Positions 1 through 10,739 of a stretch of 64,000 nt of DNA are shown here, piece by piece. A program made the translations under genes and the position numbers. The stretch comes from Xanthoparmelia taractica. Lineage: Eukaryota > Ascomycota > Lecanoromycetes > Lecanorales > Parmeliaceae. The DNA lies in the NCBI GenBank assembly GCA_033085395.1, contig JANQBS010000027.1, forward strand, positions 1 through 64,000, written 5' to 3'. The notes beneath the pieces were generated by a model that was not told the DNA's origin, ran no database searches, and saw only the letters and a program-made list of their open reading frames with translations. Every line of letters starts with the position of its first letter. Within the stretch, counting starts at the first letter, position 1.

Positions 1-59
1 ATATCCCATACCTTTCGGTATGGTATTCGAAAAACTAGTCCCATACCATCAAATATACC

Positions 60-1740
60 ACACCTTTCCGACCCGTAAGCGTTATCGATATTACTCTCTT
101 AATAAGAAAGCTTAACGTTTAGTCTACTATTATTATTAAAATCTCTTTAATCTTAAGATTATAAAGAAGTCGATAATAGAATATATTATTAAACGTTTCT
201 ATAATATTAAGAAAGAGTAGACTAGCTATATTTCTTTTATCGTATCCCTATATAATATATACTATATCTATTACTATTTCTAGCGCCGTTTTTATAGATC
301 TACTTCTTTATACTTCTATTTACTTTAAGAAAAATAGATTATATTTCTCTATATAATTATTTAGTCTTTTAGTTACTATCGCTTCTAAGATCTTCTCTAT
401 AGTATTTAAAAGAGTAATAAATCAATATAATTTTAGTTTAGAGTAGTCGTCTTTATCTAGCTTATAAAGAACTATTATATTCGCTATCTTAAACTCTCTC
501 GAGTAATATTCTAGATCTATATAAATCTAAAATATTTAAGTAAGTTATAAAAGTAATCCCGTTATTACTATTCTTAAAAATCTATTCGATATATTATCTA
601 TATTCGAGACTTTATTTTATTACGAACGAAAGATAGCGATTTTTATTTCTATCTTCGTTATTATCTTATTTATCTCAATTAGATCGAAGTAGACTACTCT
701 ATCGATATCGACTAGATCTATCTACGAAGAGGACGAGAAGAAGATACTTCGTAGTATCTTAATCTTATTCTCGAATAACTTCGCTAGACCGATATTACTC
801 TTCTTTAATATCGAGAATTTAGATAATAATTTCAAGTTTATACTATTTTATCTAATCTACTTAGTATAGCTAAACTCTAGATCTCTCTTTAGAACTTATT
901 AATCTTATATATTCTCTATCTAAAGCCGAGAGTCTTAGCTTTATTAATAACTCTATTTCGAATCTTTATTATCTCGCGCTATCTTTCTTCTCTATATATA
1001 CTACGACTTCTCTAGTATTTAGCTATTAGACGTTTAATATATTTAGTTATCTTATCGTATTCTTAGCTCTGGAATTATCGGGTTTTATTAGATAACTTAG
1101 TCTATAAAACGATCTATTCTATTATCTTTTTTAGACTCGTTAAGAGTTTCTTTAAACTCTTATTTATAACTTTTTTAGACTTTAGCTAAATAAAGAGTAG
1201 AGTATTAACTAGTTTCTTAATTACTCTTTTTATAGTCTCTCTTCTCGTAGTCTTCTACACTTTTTAGTTTATCGTTATCGTTTTCTCTATCGAGAGATCG
1301 AGCTTTATATATATTGAGAGATAATTAAAATCTAGTTATAGATCTGGACGAACTCTATATTTTCTTACTATATTTATAAGTCTTAATATTATAAAGATAA
1401 GATTAATTATACTTTTATTTTTCTCGCTCTCTACGTTATCGAGTTCTTAGAAAGCGCTAGACTTATATCTCTAGCTATAAATATCTCTATTAGTTTATCT
1501 AACTTCTTATAATAGCTAAATCGTCTATAATTATTCTAATTTAGATAATAGAGATTATAGTCTCTTAATATTATCTATTTAATATATAATTATAGTTTTA
1601 TCTTTATTATCAAGAGACTTATCGGATTAGCGCTAGTAATTATTAAGAGACTTAGATTAAAAATATTAAGAATCTAGATTAATTCTATTTTCGCGTCTTT
1701 ATCTTTTCTTCTTATTTTTAAGATTAAAGTATAGAGGTAG
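60..1740 (-). mobile_element. RIP-degraded LINE (Tad1-like) retrotransposon remnant
   Basis: The stretch is extremely AT-rich, full of TA steps, and contains almost no CA or TG dinucleotides, which is the footprint of repeat-induced point mutation (C to T in CpA on both strands). Reading the minus strand from about 412 down to 180 gives reverse-transcriptase-like text interrupted by stops: LLNTIEKILEAIVTKRL, then TALEIVIDIVY, then a short block matching the family's 'SLLxLDxxxAFDNV' motif. These are typical of fungal LINE reverse transcriptases of the Tad1/I clade. No open frame survives, so the element is dead. The upstream endonuclease part would lie at higher coordinates, but I could not recognise it. 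The left end runs off the window. The element class is inferred from these short matches; the RIP signature is seen directly. Confidence 0.8.
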
Positions 1741-1753
1741 ATTCTCGTATCCC

Positions 1754-2196
1754 TAGTCGACTTCTATAATGTCTACAAACACCGAGACTCGGACCTCGTC
1801 CACATGACCGAGAGGCTTGATGGCCTCCTAGACATCTTTCAATGCCTTACAAAGACATTATCAGATCGCGATTTTCAAGCAGACGAACGAGGCTTGGTCG
1901 AGAGCATCGAGACGTCGATCAAAAACTGCGACGAAGGGATTCAAGAGCTGCAGGATGAGTGTCAGAAGTTTAGCAAAACCTCCTCACAGGGGGTCAAGGC
2001 TGCTGTCGGGGTTGCGGGACGTCGAGTGGAACAGGTGGAATTGGTCATAATCTTGAGCTGGACGAGAAGGCTCCGTAACGTCAAATCGATAGAGAGCGAG
2101 ATGGAATACTCAATGATGTCAAATTTTCTCACTTGGCATCAGCCTCAAAGGCTTGAGACACGAATTCGCTGGCAGACTGTTGGATTTAATTGTTGA
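1754..2196 (+). pseudogene. Fragment resembling the fungal STAND/NACHT protein N-terminal domain
   Basis: An open frame of 130 codons starts at the ATG at 1804, but the same frame is open upstream into the edge of the AT-rich element at about 1750. The first 85 residues are helical and charged, with SIETSIKNCDEGIQELQ and a following CQKF. This resembles the N-terminal domain found in fungal STAND proteins and in azaphilone-cluster proteins. After about position 2030 the frame no longer looks like that family, and no NACHT, ankyrin or WD domain follows. I infer a broken gene whose 5' end was cut by the transposon and whose 3' end was lost by frameshift. It could instead be a short expressed decoy or a random open frame. 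The family match is from memory and weak. Confidence 0.4.
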
Positions 2197-2351
2197 CATT
2201 TAAAGACAACCAAAAAGTTGAATCAACCACTCCGGTCAGGTTATGGTCCAGTGTCTGTCGGTATCCCAGTAATATACTATTGTATCTATGCAGAGAGAGA
2301 GGTCAGGGGATAATGACACCAAGCAGATATTCTTTTACTATTCCTGGCCTT

Positions 2352-4103
2352 TCAGAACTTCACTTTGCCCTGTCTCACTCTCAGGTCCTTTCCGAATATC
2401 TGTAATGGAACTATGAAGATGAGGAATGCCGCCCCAACAACTGCAGCCTGGATCCCTAGACTTTTCTGCGTACCTTCAGCTTCCGCCCAAGTGAGTTCGA
2501 AATACGAAACGATGAACCCGCCGACCGTCCTCCCAGCATTGATCCACGCCAAGACCTCCCCTGGAGCCTCAGGGTACGCGTCGAGCACGTACGAGTTGAT
2601 CGCCGTCGTAACGATCATGAGCCCGAAAACGAAGAGACCCAGGCCGACCGCAACGACCATGTAATGCCAGATACGCTCGAGACTTACTCCCACGATTACG
2701 ATGCCGAGGATGATGATCGGGCTAGCCATGTATATTGGGATCAAGCGAGCTTCGGGCTCGAGACGACCCTTATGGTAGCGTTGATAAGCTGTGCCTGCAA
2801 GATCGTGGATCCAGTGGCCCACAGCTTCACCTAAAAGTGTTGCGATCAGGGGAGAGAAATAGAATAGACCTGGTCAGTGTTATTAACGGGATTGCGATCC
2901 AAGTCAAATGAGGTAGGGCACTGACCGACATCCTTGCCATTGAACCCATAAAGTTTCGGATTGGTCAGGAGGGCGGAGATCTGCGTATTCAGTCCTACAA
3001 CCCAAGCAAAGGTGAAGGTGTAATACACAAAGCTAACTAGGACCGGAACCTTTGCCACCGCAAGGAAAGGGCGAAGGAGTGCACGTCCAAATGTACCTCT
3101 CTGATGGCCGCTTTTCCATTGTTCAATGCCGACAAGTCGTAGCAGCCTAGACCTTTTTATGGCCTGTTTTTCCGCTGGGATGTGACGGTTGTAGTACGTT
3201 TCGTCCAAGAAGACTACAACTAGAATCCAACAAACAGCGTTCAATATGGCAAGTAAGTAGTAAGCCCACCGCCAGCTGGTACGCCAGGTAATGAAGGAGG
3301 CACAAAAGGGACCAAGGTAAGGCGAGAGGATGATAAAGCCGGACCAAATGTTGATCTTCCGCCTATGAGCTTTAACTTAGTATGTATTTGAATGTGGGCG
3401 TTGCGTGGGACCTACGGATACTCATGGGGAAAGAACATGTCATCGATAAACATCAGACCACCCTGGGGACAGCTTTAGCCTCAAGTTCTGAGTTAGTAGT
3501 ATGCGAATCTCGCTCACAGCCTGTCCAACTGTAAAGAAAAAGCCGTTAAATATACGAGCTGCCATGAAAGAGCTGAATGTGATAGCCGCGCCGCACCATG
3601 CCGCTGTGCATAGCGATACAGTCAGGAACCAGAAAAGTATTGGGGTTCAGCCAAAGTAAGTGGATAATATGACGACGACGATTCCGCCAGCACCCAACAT
3701 GAATAGGTTTCCCACTAGCGAGTGGTTCACAGTGGTTTGAGGGAGGTCCCATGTTCCCCCTGGTCTGATCAAAGAGGAGGTGCTCAGTCAGTGCATTACG
3801 CATTTATTGGCCGAAGAAGCCTCACAGAGCGTTTGACTGAACAACCGAAGTGACCGCTCCGGTCGAACTACCAAAGTCGGCGAGAAATGAAGTGGCGGAA
3901 ACAGTTAGGAGAATAGCCATTTTCTTGTGGTCTGCCCAATTTAGAGGATCATTGGCATCCTTACTTGGCTGAAGTTGCGGCTGAGAGCTCAAATTTGGTT
4001 CTCCGTCGTCTGTGATTCGGGCATTTTCGGTTCCCTTGCCAATGTAGATTGGATGGTTAGAAGACGTCTGCTGGCCATTAAGGTCGAGTCCATTCAACGA
4101 CAT
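2352..4103 (-). pseudogene. Major facilitator superfamily transporter with an in-frame stop
   Basis: Five exons join cleanly: 4103-3826, 3764-3518, 3462-3422, 3362-2926 and 2869-2352 (507 codons). The product is a 12-helix drug/metabolite MFS permease with the fungal DPLNW motif before helix 1, NHSLVGNLFMLGAGG in helices 1-2, KINIWSGFIILSPYLGP, and a C-terminal PEAPGEVLAWINAGRT segment. The conserved loop after helix 2, normally YFGR, reads TAC TTT GGC TGA. The TGA at 3647-3649 replaces the arginine codon (CGA in the simplest case), and the frame remains intact for the whole rest of the protein. No intron can remove it. The start at 4103 (MSLNGLDL) is preferred; an in-frame ATG at 4199 adds 32 residues. 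The gene is either a very recent pseudogene, a strain-specific null, read through, or a sequencing error. Its neighbour upstream is the O-methyltransferase on the same strand, so it probably exported that pathway's product. Confidence 0.85.
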
Positions 4104-4648
4104 GCCGAAGAAAGTCTCTGTAATATTCAGGCTCAAGTGTAATTCGTGTTCCAGTATGCAAAAAGTGATGTATAAGTACATCAGGCGACGAGCCGACATG
4201 GAGATATAGGTATATATATTTAGCAGGATGAGCTTATCGTGCCTCGCGCTAAACTCCGGGATCCCACCTCACCTTTCGTGCATAGTAAGCATAGGGTAGC
4301 ACCGAGACCGAAATGCTTTGAATGGACAGGGATGAGCCGATCTACTGCAACGTCACACTCACGCGTCACACAGTGTAGATCATTGGTGGACATGGTCAAT
4401 GATCGTCAAGTTACGTCGTATGTCTGCTGGTACCGCATGGCCTAACGTTGAAGTTGACAATTATAGGATAGATGGTGATCATATTACAGTACAACATAAT
4501 CCAAAAAGGTCACGGATCAGCGAAAGACGGCTGAAGGTCTGATTCTCGGATCGAACGACATGTACTCTCGAGCAGGCTTGAGCTTAAGCAACTCCTGTGC
4601 AGACCGATTCTAACAGTCCACCAAGTAGTCAAGCTTCAATGCGGGTCC
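4104..4648. other. Intergenic: transporter promoter and methyltransferase 3' end
   Basis: This stretch separates two genes on the minus strand. A TATATATTTA tract at about 4212 lies just upstream of the alternative transporter start at 4199. I see no coding signal or repeat in the remainder. Confidence 0.5.
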
Positions 4649-6077
4649 TCAGGGTTTGACTGAAGCCTCAATGATAGACTCAAACCTATTTCCGGAGGGC
4701 CATACCCTGGTAAGACTCAAGCCGCTCAAGCTTAGGAGTTTCGTCCATTGGCTATGAGTCCGTTCGATACCAGCAACTAGGCTCATCATCTGTATATCCA
4801 TAGCAGCCGCGTGTATTGATGCTCCGGTCTCTGGCACGACATAATCATTAATTAGAAGGATCGAATAGTCCTTTTCCATAGCTGCCGCCGTGTTAGACAG
4901 GAATTTGACACAGAAGTCGTCAGGCCAATCATGACAGATCGCGCCGAAATAGTATACTCGAGCACCTAAGTAACAAGATTAGACACCTGCTTTGCCGCTC
5001 TGATTCTCACTCCGTCCTTTACGCACCTTTGATAGGCTGAGGATGATAAAAATCGTAAGCCATAGGCTCGATGCCGCTCAACTCACCACTCAAGGAGTTT
5101 ATTGTTTCCGGGAGATCTTGCAAAATCAACTTTCCGGGAAGCCCTAGGTACCGCTCTTTGAACTTGAGAAGGTCGTGACCATGACTTCCACCCACATCTA
5201 CGATTAGAACAGCGTGTGGGTCGGATCGGGGACCAGTGGTGAAGTGATCGGTGATGAGGAAAATCTCATACCAAGGCGAGATCTGTATGCGGCGGAATCC
5301 CATGTAGCTATCAAAAAGCTTCCTTTGCTTTGGATTCTCCTTCAGCCATTGGAAAAGGGTCATATTGTTCGCAAAAAAGAATGGGGTTTCATTTGCCTCT
5401 TTAGGGGCACTCATCCCGTTGTGGTGAAGGCATTCCACAAGATTCGCTGCAGCCGGCATGAAAGTGTCGTATCTAGGCTCATAAAATCATTCTCTGTTTT
5501 CAGCTAGAGCTTAGAAGCAGAGCGGGACGCACAGAGATTTGACTCCATCACGAAGCCCTACCGTGGCGAATTGCCTAGTGACTTGATTGGGCGAATAAAG
5601 GCAAGCACCTGCTTCGGTGCATATACCCATGGCAGTCATCGCACGCATAACGCGGACTAGAAGGTTACCGTCATGCAGTTGTTTTAAAAAAAATAGTGGA
5701 ATGTTCACATACTGACAAGAAGCTCATCAGTACCCCTCTCTACCGCTAGTTGATGTGCTGTTATTGGATTATCTATACGAGCGGCGACAGTGTCGATTAG
5801 ACCCAACTCTACCGCGACGCGAAGAGCAGCGTTGGTAGGTGGCTAATAGTCATTCGTATAGCAAGGTCAGCAGTGTTATCTCGGAGAGGGGGACGTTCAA
5901 ATAAGATTTCCCAACTTGATATATAATCCTCCTCGCAGTCTCTGTCGGCTTCTCCGCTGCCAACCGCAATCGCTCAATGCCATGCAGCAATGCCGCATGG
6001 GCTTCAGGGTTTTCGCCTTGGTCGTTCACCTTCGCAGCAGCGGCAACCTCCGCTATGATAGTAGTTATGGGTGACAT
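4649..6077 (-). CDS. SAM-dependent O-methyltransferase (COMT-like)
   Basis: This is a class I plant-type O-methyltransferase of fungal secondary metabolism, transferring methyl from S-adenosylmethionine to a phenolic hydroxyl. Five exons: 6077-5916, 5842-5713, 5656-5533, 5472-5027, 4965-4649, giving 392 residues, the usual family length. Visible features in order: ETARRIIYQ running into PPTNAALRVAVELGL across intron 1 (winged-helix dimerisation region), the SAM-binding motif VDVGGSHGHDL, the ILQDLPETI segment, and YYFGAICHDWPDD, which carries the catalytic histidine. All splice joins restore the family sequence and no stop interrupts it. The start at 6077 (MSPITTI) is chosen because the upstream in-frame ATG at 6134 adds a non-conserved extension. 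It is transcribed divergently from the monooxygenase at 7143 and reads toward the transporter, suggesting a shared tailoring cluster. The substrate is unknown. Confidence 0.9.
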
Positions 6078-7142
6078 CTCGAAAGATATTTGTGTACTTG
6101 ACAAGAGAGCTTGACTTTGTCGCCAGTTGCCCATGCTCCAGATCCGCAGCCGACATGGCTACTCACGCATACTTGACAGACTCGGCATGTATGCTCACGG
6201 GGTGCATTGTAGGTATCCAAACGATTACGTCAAATTATTTGAGACCTGTATGCGGGGGATTTCAAATACGTGTTAGCACCGAGCTCAGATTGAAATTATC
6301 GGTGCGCTTGCGAGTTGCGACTGGAATGGACTGAAGACAAGTGAATGAGTCATCGGCTCCATTGGATGCTTTAATCGCGCCACGCACTAATCTCGTACCA
6401 AGCGAGGTACGAGATTAGTGCGTGGCGCGATTATAGGATCCTAAGAATTATTAGGTATGTTATGCAACGCGCCGGAGCGGAGAATGGTCATGCAACAGAA
6501 GGCGAAAACCGATGAAAGCGGCTTCTATCAGCACTTCGCTCACGCAGACGTTTGGGAAACAACAATCAATTGGTGAGACCATAGCGTCATATGAGAGTGC
6601 AACTTCATGGACATGTCCAAATGCATATAAAGTACAGTACGGAAAGACCTTTCAGTGTACAACATATATGTCGGAAGCGTGTTCGGCGATTCCAATCCTC
6701 CGGTACCAGGACTCAAGCAAAAGACATGTGATATGACGACATTCTATGCAGCAAAATACGCCTGTGCTCTCCTTCACCAATCTGAACCAATGGCTAGTTT
6801 TGCTACTGCACAGCTTTTTACGCTTTTGTTGTCGGGTCTTGGAAACGAAGTATGGCTAAATTCGAACGTTTCGACTGGTTCTGCTCTCGACCCTGTGCTG
6901 GAGGGCAGGTACTGAATCTTCTAAATTCGATTAAGCATAGATGATGCATTTTTATTGAGCCTGAATTTTAATTGAGCGACTGCCGCCCACCTCTGATCCC
7001 AACTTTGGGTCGGCGAAAAAAAAGTCTACCTGATACCTGAATACTATCCTCAGGATTGAGTTGCCCCAAGGTCCAAAGTGGTATTTCACCAAAATTAGAC
7101 AAGCCGCAAATGTTAATTGAGTGTTGACAACAGAAAGCTGTA
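6078..7142. promoter_or_regulatory. Divergent intergenic region between methyltransferase and monooxygenase
   Basis: About 1.06 kb lies between the two start codons and contains the 28-bp inverted repeat listed separately. Short open frames occur at 6512-6736 and 6655-6915, but they show no recognisable domain and overlap one another. I treat the region as a shared regulatory interval. Confidence 0.5.
6372..6433. repeat. Perfect 28-bp inverted repeat with 6-nt spacer
   Basis: The left arm at 6372-6399 is the exact reverse complement of the right arm at 6406-6433, separated by six bases (6400-6405). The arms are CpG-rich in their outer half (CGCGCCACGC). Neither flank extends the match. The symmetry could form a strong hairpin or a cruciform. 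It could be a miniature transposon remnant, a regulatory palindrome or a transcript fold-back; the sequence does not decide. Confidence 0.95.
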
Positions 7143-9157
7143 ATGCCGGGATCGTATGCCATGTATGATATTGTCGTTGTGGGAGCGGGGCCCACTGGAT
7201 TACTCTTATCAGCCTGCCTTGCGAGATGGGGCTACAAGATCAAGCACATTGATATCAGGCCTCAAGCAACAACAGCTGGCCGTGCGGATGGAATTCAGCC
7301 TCGCTCGCTTGACCTGTTGTGCAACATGGGTCTGAAGGCCGAGATCATAGCCCAGGAGCCTGGGTCATTTCGAGACGTTGCTTTCTGGGATCCGGATCCT
7401 TCAGGCTTTGGTATACACCGGACAGGATCGTGGGCTAGCTGTCCAGAATCGATTCGCGCACGATATCCTTTTACAACTACACTGCACCAAGGACTCATTG
7501 AGGACGTCTTGATACGAGATCTTGAGGGTCGGGGTGTTCATATTCAAAGACCATGGAGTGTTTCAGATTTCAGTGTCGATACGCACTATCCGGGCACAGA
7601 GTACCCCGTGCATGTTACGATACAGAACGTGACAACGGGAGCCGTTGAGGAAATATTATCCAAGTATTTGTTCAGCGGCGAAGGTGCTAAAAGCTCTATA
7701 CGGGAGAAACTGGGCATCCAGATGTTCTACAAGGAATCACGACCAGTGAATTGCTGGGGTGTAATCGACGCTCGTGTCTCAACAAACTTCCCAGATGTCA
7801 AGGTACGAAGTGCCCTCCTTCTCTCCATGTCCTTGGAACCTCATACTGTACAAAACTCCGCAGTTGAAATGTAATATACATTCCGAAGCTGGATCTATGA
7901 TGATTATTCCTCGCGAAAGAAGCCTGATTAGATTCTACGTCCAGCTAGCCGCGGAGTCCAGCAAGACCAGTACACTTGACGACATGAAAAACGTAGCAAG
8001 AAAAGTGTTAGCTCCCTTTGAGATAGAATGGGAATATGTTGATTGGTTTTCTTGCTATAAGGTTGCACAGGGAATCGCAGGAAGGTACTCTTCAGACTCC
8101 CGCCGCGTTTTTCTAGGTGGCGATGCTTGTCACGTACATAGCGTGAGTCTCTTAGGTCCATGGACTTTTCACCTTGGGTTGAACTGAAGCAATGAAGCCT
8201 AAAGCAGGCCAAGGCATGAACACGGGATTCCTCGATGCTCAAAATCTTGCATGGAAGATTCACGCCGTGGAGCGCGGCTTTGCTTCACATTCCATTCTTA
8301 CTACATACGAATCTGAACGAATGCAGGTGGCCAAGAAGCTGCTTGACTTCGACGCCTCCTACAACAAGCTGTTCTCTGAGCTGCAGCAGAACAATAATGG
8401 CGGTCAATCAGGAGACAACGATTTTGTCAAAATCTTCCGCAACGCCAGCGAATTCACTTCGGGATACGGAGTTTCATATCCTCCCAACGATTTGAACATT
8501 GATTCCAGCCATCATTCATTGACAACATCCCCTTTATTCATGAAATATCCCGCTGAAACAAGACTGCGAGGGGGTTTCCTTTTCCCCGCCGTCGACGCCA
8601 CACGTGTCATTGAAGGCAGCATCGTCAACCTTGAGCAGGCCGTACCGTTCAATGGTGCTTACCGGATCTACGTGTTCGGTGGGCAGACCACGAAACCAGC
8701 CATAAAAGCTGCATTGGCAGACTTTGCGTGGTATTCGTTGCAGCAGGACTCTTACTATTCATCCTTCTCGCCTGTGCAGAACAGAGCTCCAAGCCGTCCC
8801 GGATCTCATTATTCACACTTGCCAGTTTATACGTTCTGCACAATCCTCGCCGTGCGTCGTTCGGATGTTGATATCGATAGGATGGTACCCGAGCTTTTGG
8901 CCAGTGACAGAACTCAGATCTACGTGGACGAAGTCGGCGAAGATGCTGTAGACGAAGGCACTACCCCATATTCAGCCCATCGAAGGATCGGCACGACGGC
9001 GAACAAGCCTGCAGTAGTGGTAGTGAGGCCGGATGGGTACGTTGGTTGCACCGTCAAGCTTTTGGAGGGATCTGCGACTGTGGACGCTCTGAATGCATAT
9101 TTCGGTCGCTTCACCACAAGAAATCTGGGACCTCAATTTAATGAAACAATCGCATAA
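7143..9157 (+). CDS. FAD-dependent phenol 2-monooxygenase-type hydroxylase
   Basis: This is a group A flavoprotein hydroxylase that would use NAD(P)H and oxygen to hydroxylate an aromatic ring. Three exons, 7143-7802, 7864-8142 and 8198-9157, give 632 residues, normal for phenol hydroxylase relatives. The N-terminus has the Rossmann motif VVVGAGPTGLLLS (residues 11-23). RADGIQPRSLDLL is the family's conserved segment, and GDACHVHS joins PKAGQGMNTGFLDAQNLAWK across intron 2 to form the second FAD motif. The last 200 residues correspond to the thioredoxin-like C-terminal domain of this family. Splice joins DVK/LKC and HVHS/PKAG restore conserved sequence exactly. ATG codons at 7143 and 7161 are both possible starts; the second begins directly at MYDIVVVGAG. 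The gene is divergent from the O-methyltransferase and probably works in the same pathway. Confidence 0.92.
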
Positions 9158-9600
9158 GACGACAGTAGGGTTGCGCGTTGGTTGTATGTGGATCTTTAGC
9201 ACAAACACTACCATATTACAGTATCGAGATCATAAATTACTTCGTTACACTCCGCAGCGTGATTGAAGTCACAATGCCTGGCTGTTTGGGGCAACCGGTC
9301 AGTCGTTGATGATGTTTACATTCTTCATCATTACTTGCACACTCGGTGCTTACGAACTAGAATTCTTACGGCGGCAATTTGACGCTTGGAACAGATTGCG
9401 AGCTATGGGAGCACTAATGGGTTAGCCTGAGTCATCTAGGCGGGCTACAACTAAGGGATCAAGTGGATCTACATTCGAGGTTGCTAGAGCTATCGAAAGG
9501 AACCTCTTCTTCAGGAAAGTTGGACCTTGGACGGAGAGCAGAAAATCGACACCGGCGGCTTTCCCAAGACCAATAGCGAAGAGCAGGACGACCGAAAGTT
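9158..9600. other. Intergenic between convergent monooxygenase and dehydrogenase
   Basis: No coding signal is convincing here. A 60-codon frame at 9422-9604 (minus) overlaps the dehydrogenase stop codon and is most likely its 3' untranslated region. Confidence 0.5.
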
Positions 9601-10739
9601 TCATGTCTGCTTCGATCGAGTGATCCGCTCAAACTCACTCTCCGCATGCCGCCAAATTTCTCCCACCATCCCTTGATCGCGATACCCAGCCAACAACTCC
9701 TCCACCGCGTACGACGCACTCGCCCCGTCCCACCCGACAGAATACACCCCACTCCCAACCTCACCGTCCGTCCCCCTCGCCACCTCAACCCCTTCACCCA
9801 CCGGGACGCCATCACCGTCACCATTCCTCGACTTAAACCTCGCACCAGTCGCCAAAAACAAATGCCGTTCCCCGCACTCCTCAACCGGCACCCCTTTCCA
9901 ATACCCCACCACAAGCACCCACGCCCGCATCAGCACACCCTGCCACCCTCCCATACGATCCACAAGCGCCGTCCTCACCGTGCCCGGGTAATCGTGCACG
10001 AAGCCGACTTCGGGCGCCGTTTTCGCAACGGCTTCGAGAGAGAGCGTGATGAGTGTTGCCAGGTGGGCGCGGATCGCAGTGAGGGGGACGCGGAGCGCGG
10101 GGAAGTCGTGGGGGAAGAGGGGACCTTCGTAAGTGCCGCTTGCGACGGTGATGACGCGGCGGAGGGATGGGGCGGGGCGGAGGAGCGGGAGGAGGTTGGT
10201 GGTGAAGCGGAGGCGGGAGTAGAATGTTAGGGCTGAGAGGAGGTGGAGGCGCTCGGATGTTTCTGTTGGAGGTGTGGTTAATCGATTTTTCTTTTGCTAT
10301 GCTATGCTACGTGCAGTATTGTAGATGAGACTTTGGGGAACCAAATAGAAAAGATAGACAAGGTAGATATCCAGGTAGATTCACCTCTGCGATCCATGCT
10401 CGGTAACCCCGCGCTAAGAAACAGTACATTGATCGTCTTCTCCTTCGCCTTGATCCCCTCACACACCTCGTCCACGACGCGAATCAAGCTCACGTCCGCT
10501 TTTATGAATATATACTCGCCGTCGGGATTCAGCGCTTTGCACTCGGCGGCGATACGGTCGCCGGCATCTTGGGATCGGCCTACGAAGTACGCGCGTGGTC
10601 GGACGGTGTGTTTTGCGAATTGCTTGAGGGTCGCTTCGCCGATGCCGCTGGTGGCGCCGACGAAGACTGCAATGAGGTGAGGGGGAAGGATGGAGGGGAT
10701 GAGGTCGTTGGAGGATTGGACGAGGGGGAGGGGGACCAT
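9601..10739 (-). CDS. Short-chain dehydrogenase/reductase
   Basis: This is an NAD(P)-dependent oxidoreductase of the fungal SDR group common in metabolite clusters. Two exons, 10739-10385 and 10262-9601, give 338 residues. Exon 1 carries the cofactor motif VFVGATSGIGEATL (near residues 25-38) and NVLFLSAG, the NNAG-equivalent. The join SMDRR/ETSERL leads into the conserved ETSERLHLLSALTFYSRLR, where the tyrosine of the active site is present but the canonical YxxxK lysine position reads R. The C-terminal part has VGFVHDYPGTVRT and ECGERHLFLAT, typical of this subfamily. It converges on the monooxygenase. The N-terminus MVPLPLVQSSNDLI matches the usual family start. The substrate is unknown. 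Exon 2 is much more GC-rich and pyrimidine-biased than the flanking DNA. Confidence 0.88.

Noticed and set aside
3640..3660. The TGA in the transporter as a selenocysteine or programmed readthrough codon
   Set aside because: Ascomycete moulds lack the selenocysteine system, and the following ACC is not the known strong readthrough context (CTA).
6512..6915. Overlapping short frames between the methyltransferase and monooxygenase, one with several cysteines
   Set aside because: No signal peptide, no domain and no convincing splice. They overlap each other in different frames.
9422..9604. 60-codon minus-strand frame with a signal-peptide-like start, overlapping the SDR stop codon
   Set aside because: The ATGA overlap is bacterial-operon-like and not meaningful in a fungus. 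The sequence is most simply the SDR 3' untranslated region.
9646..10230. 194-codon plus-strand frame
   Set aside because: It is the antisense shadow of the GC-rich second exon of the SDR gene; its proline/histidine/arginine composition is an artefact.
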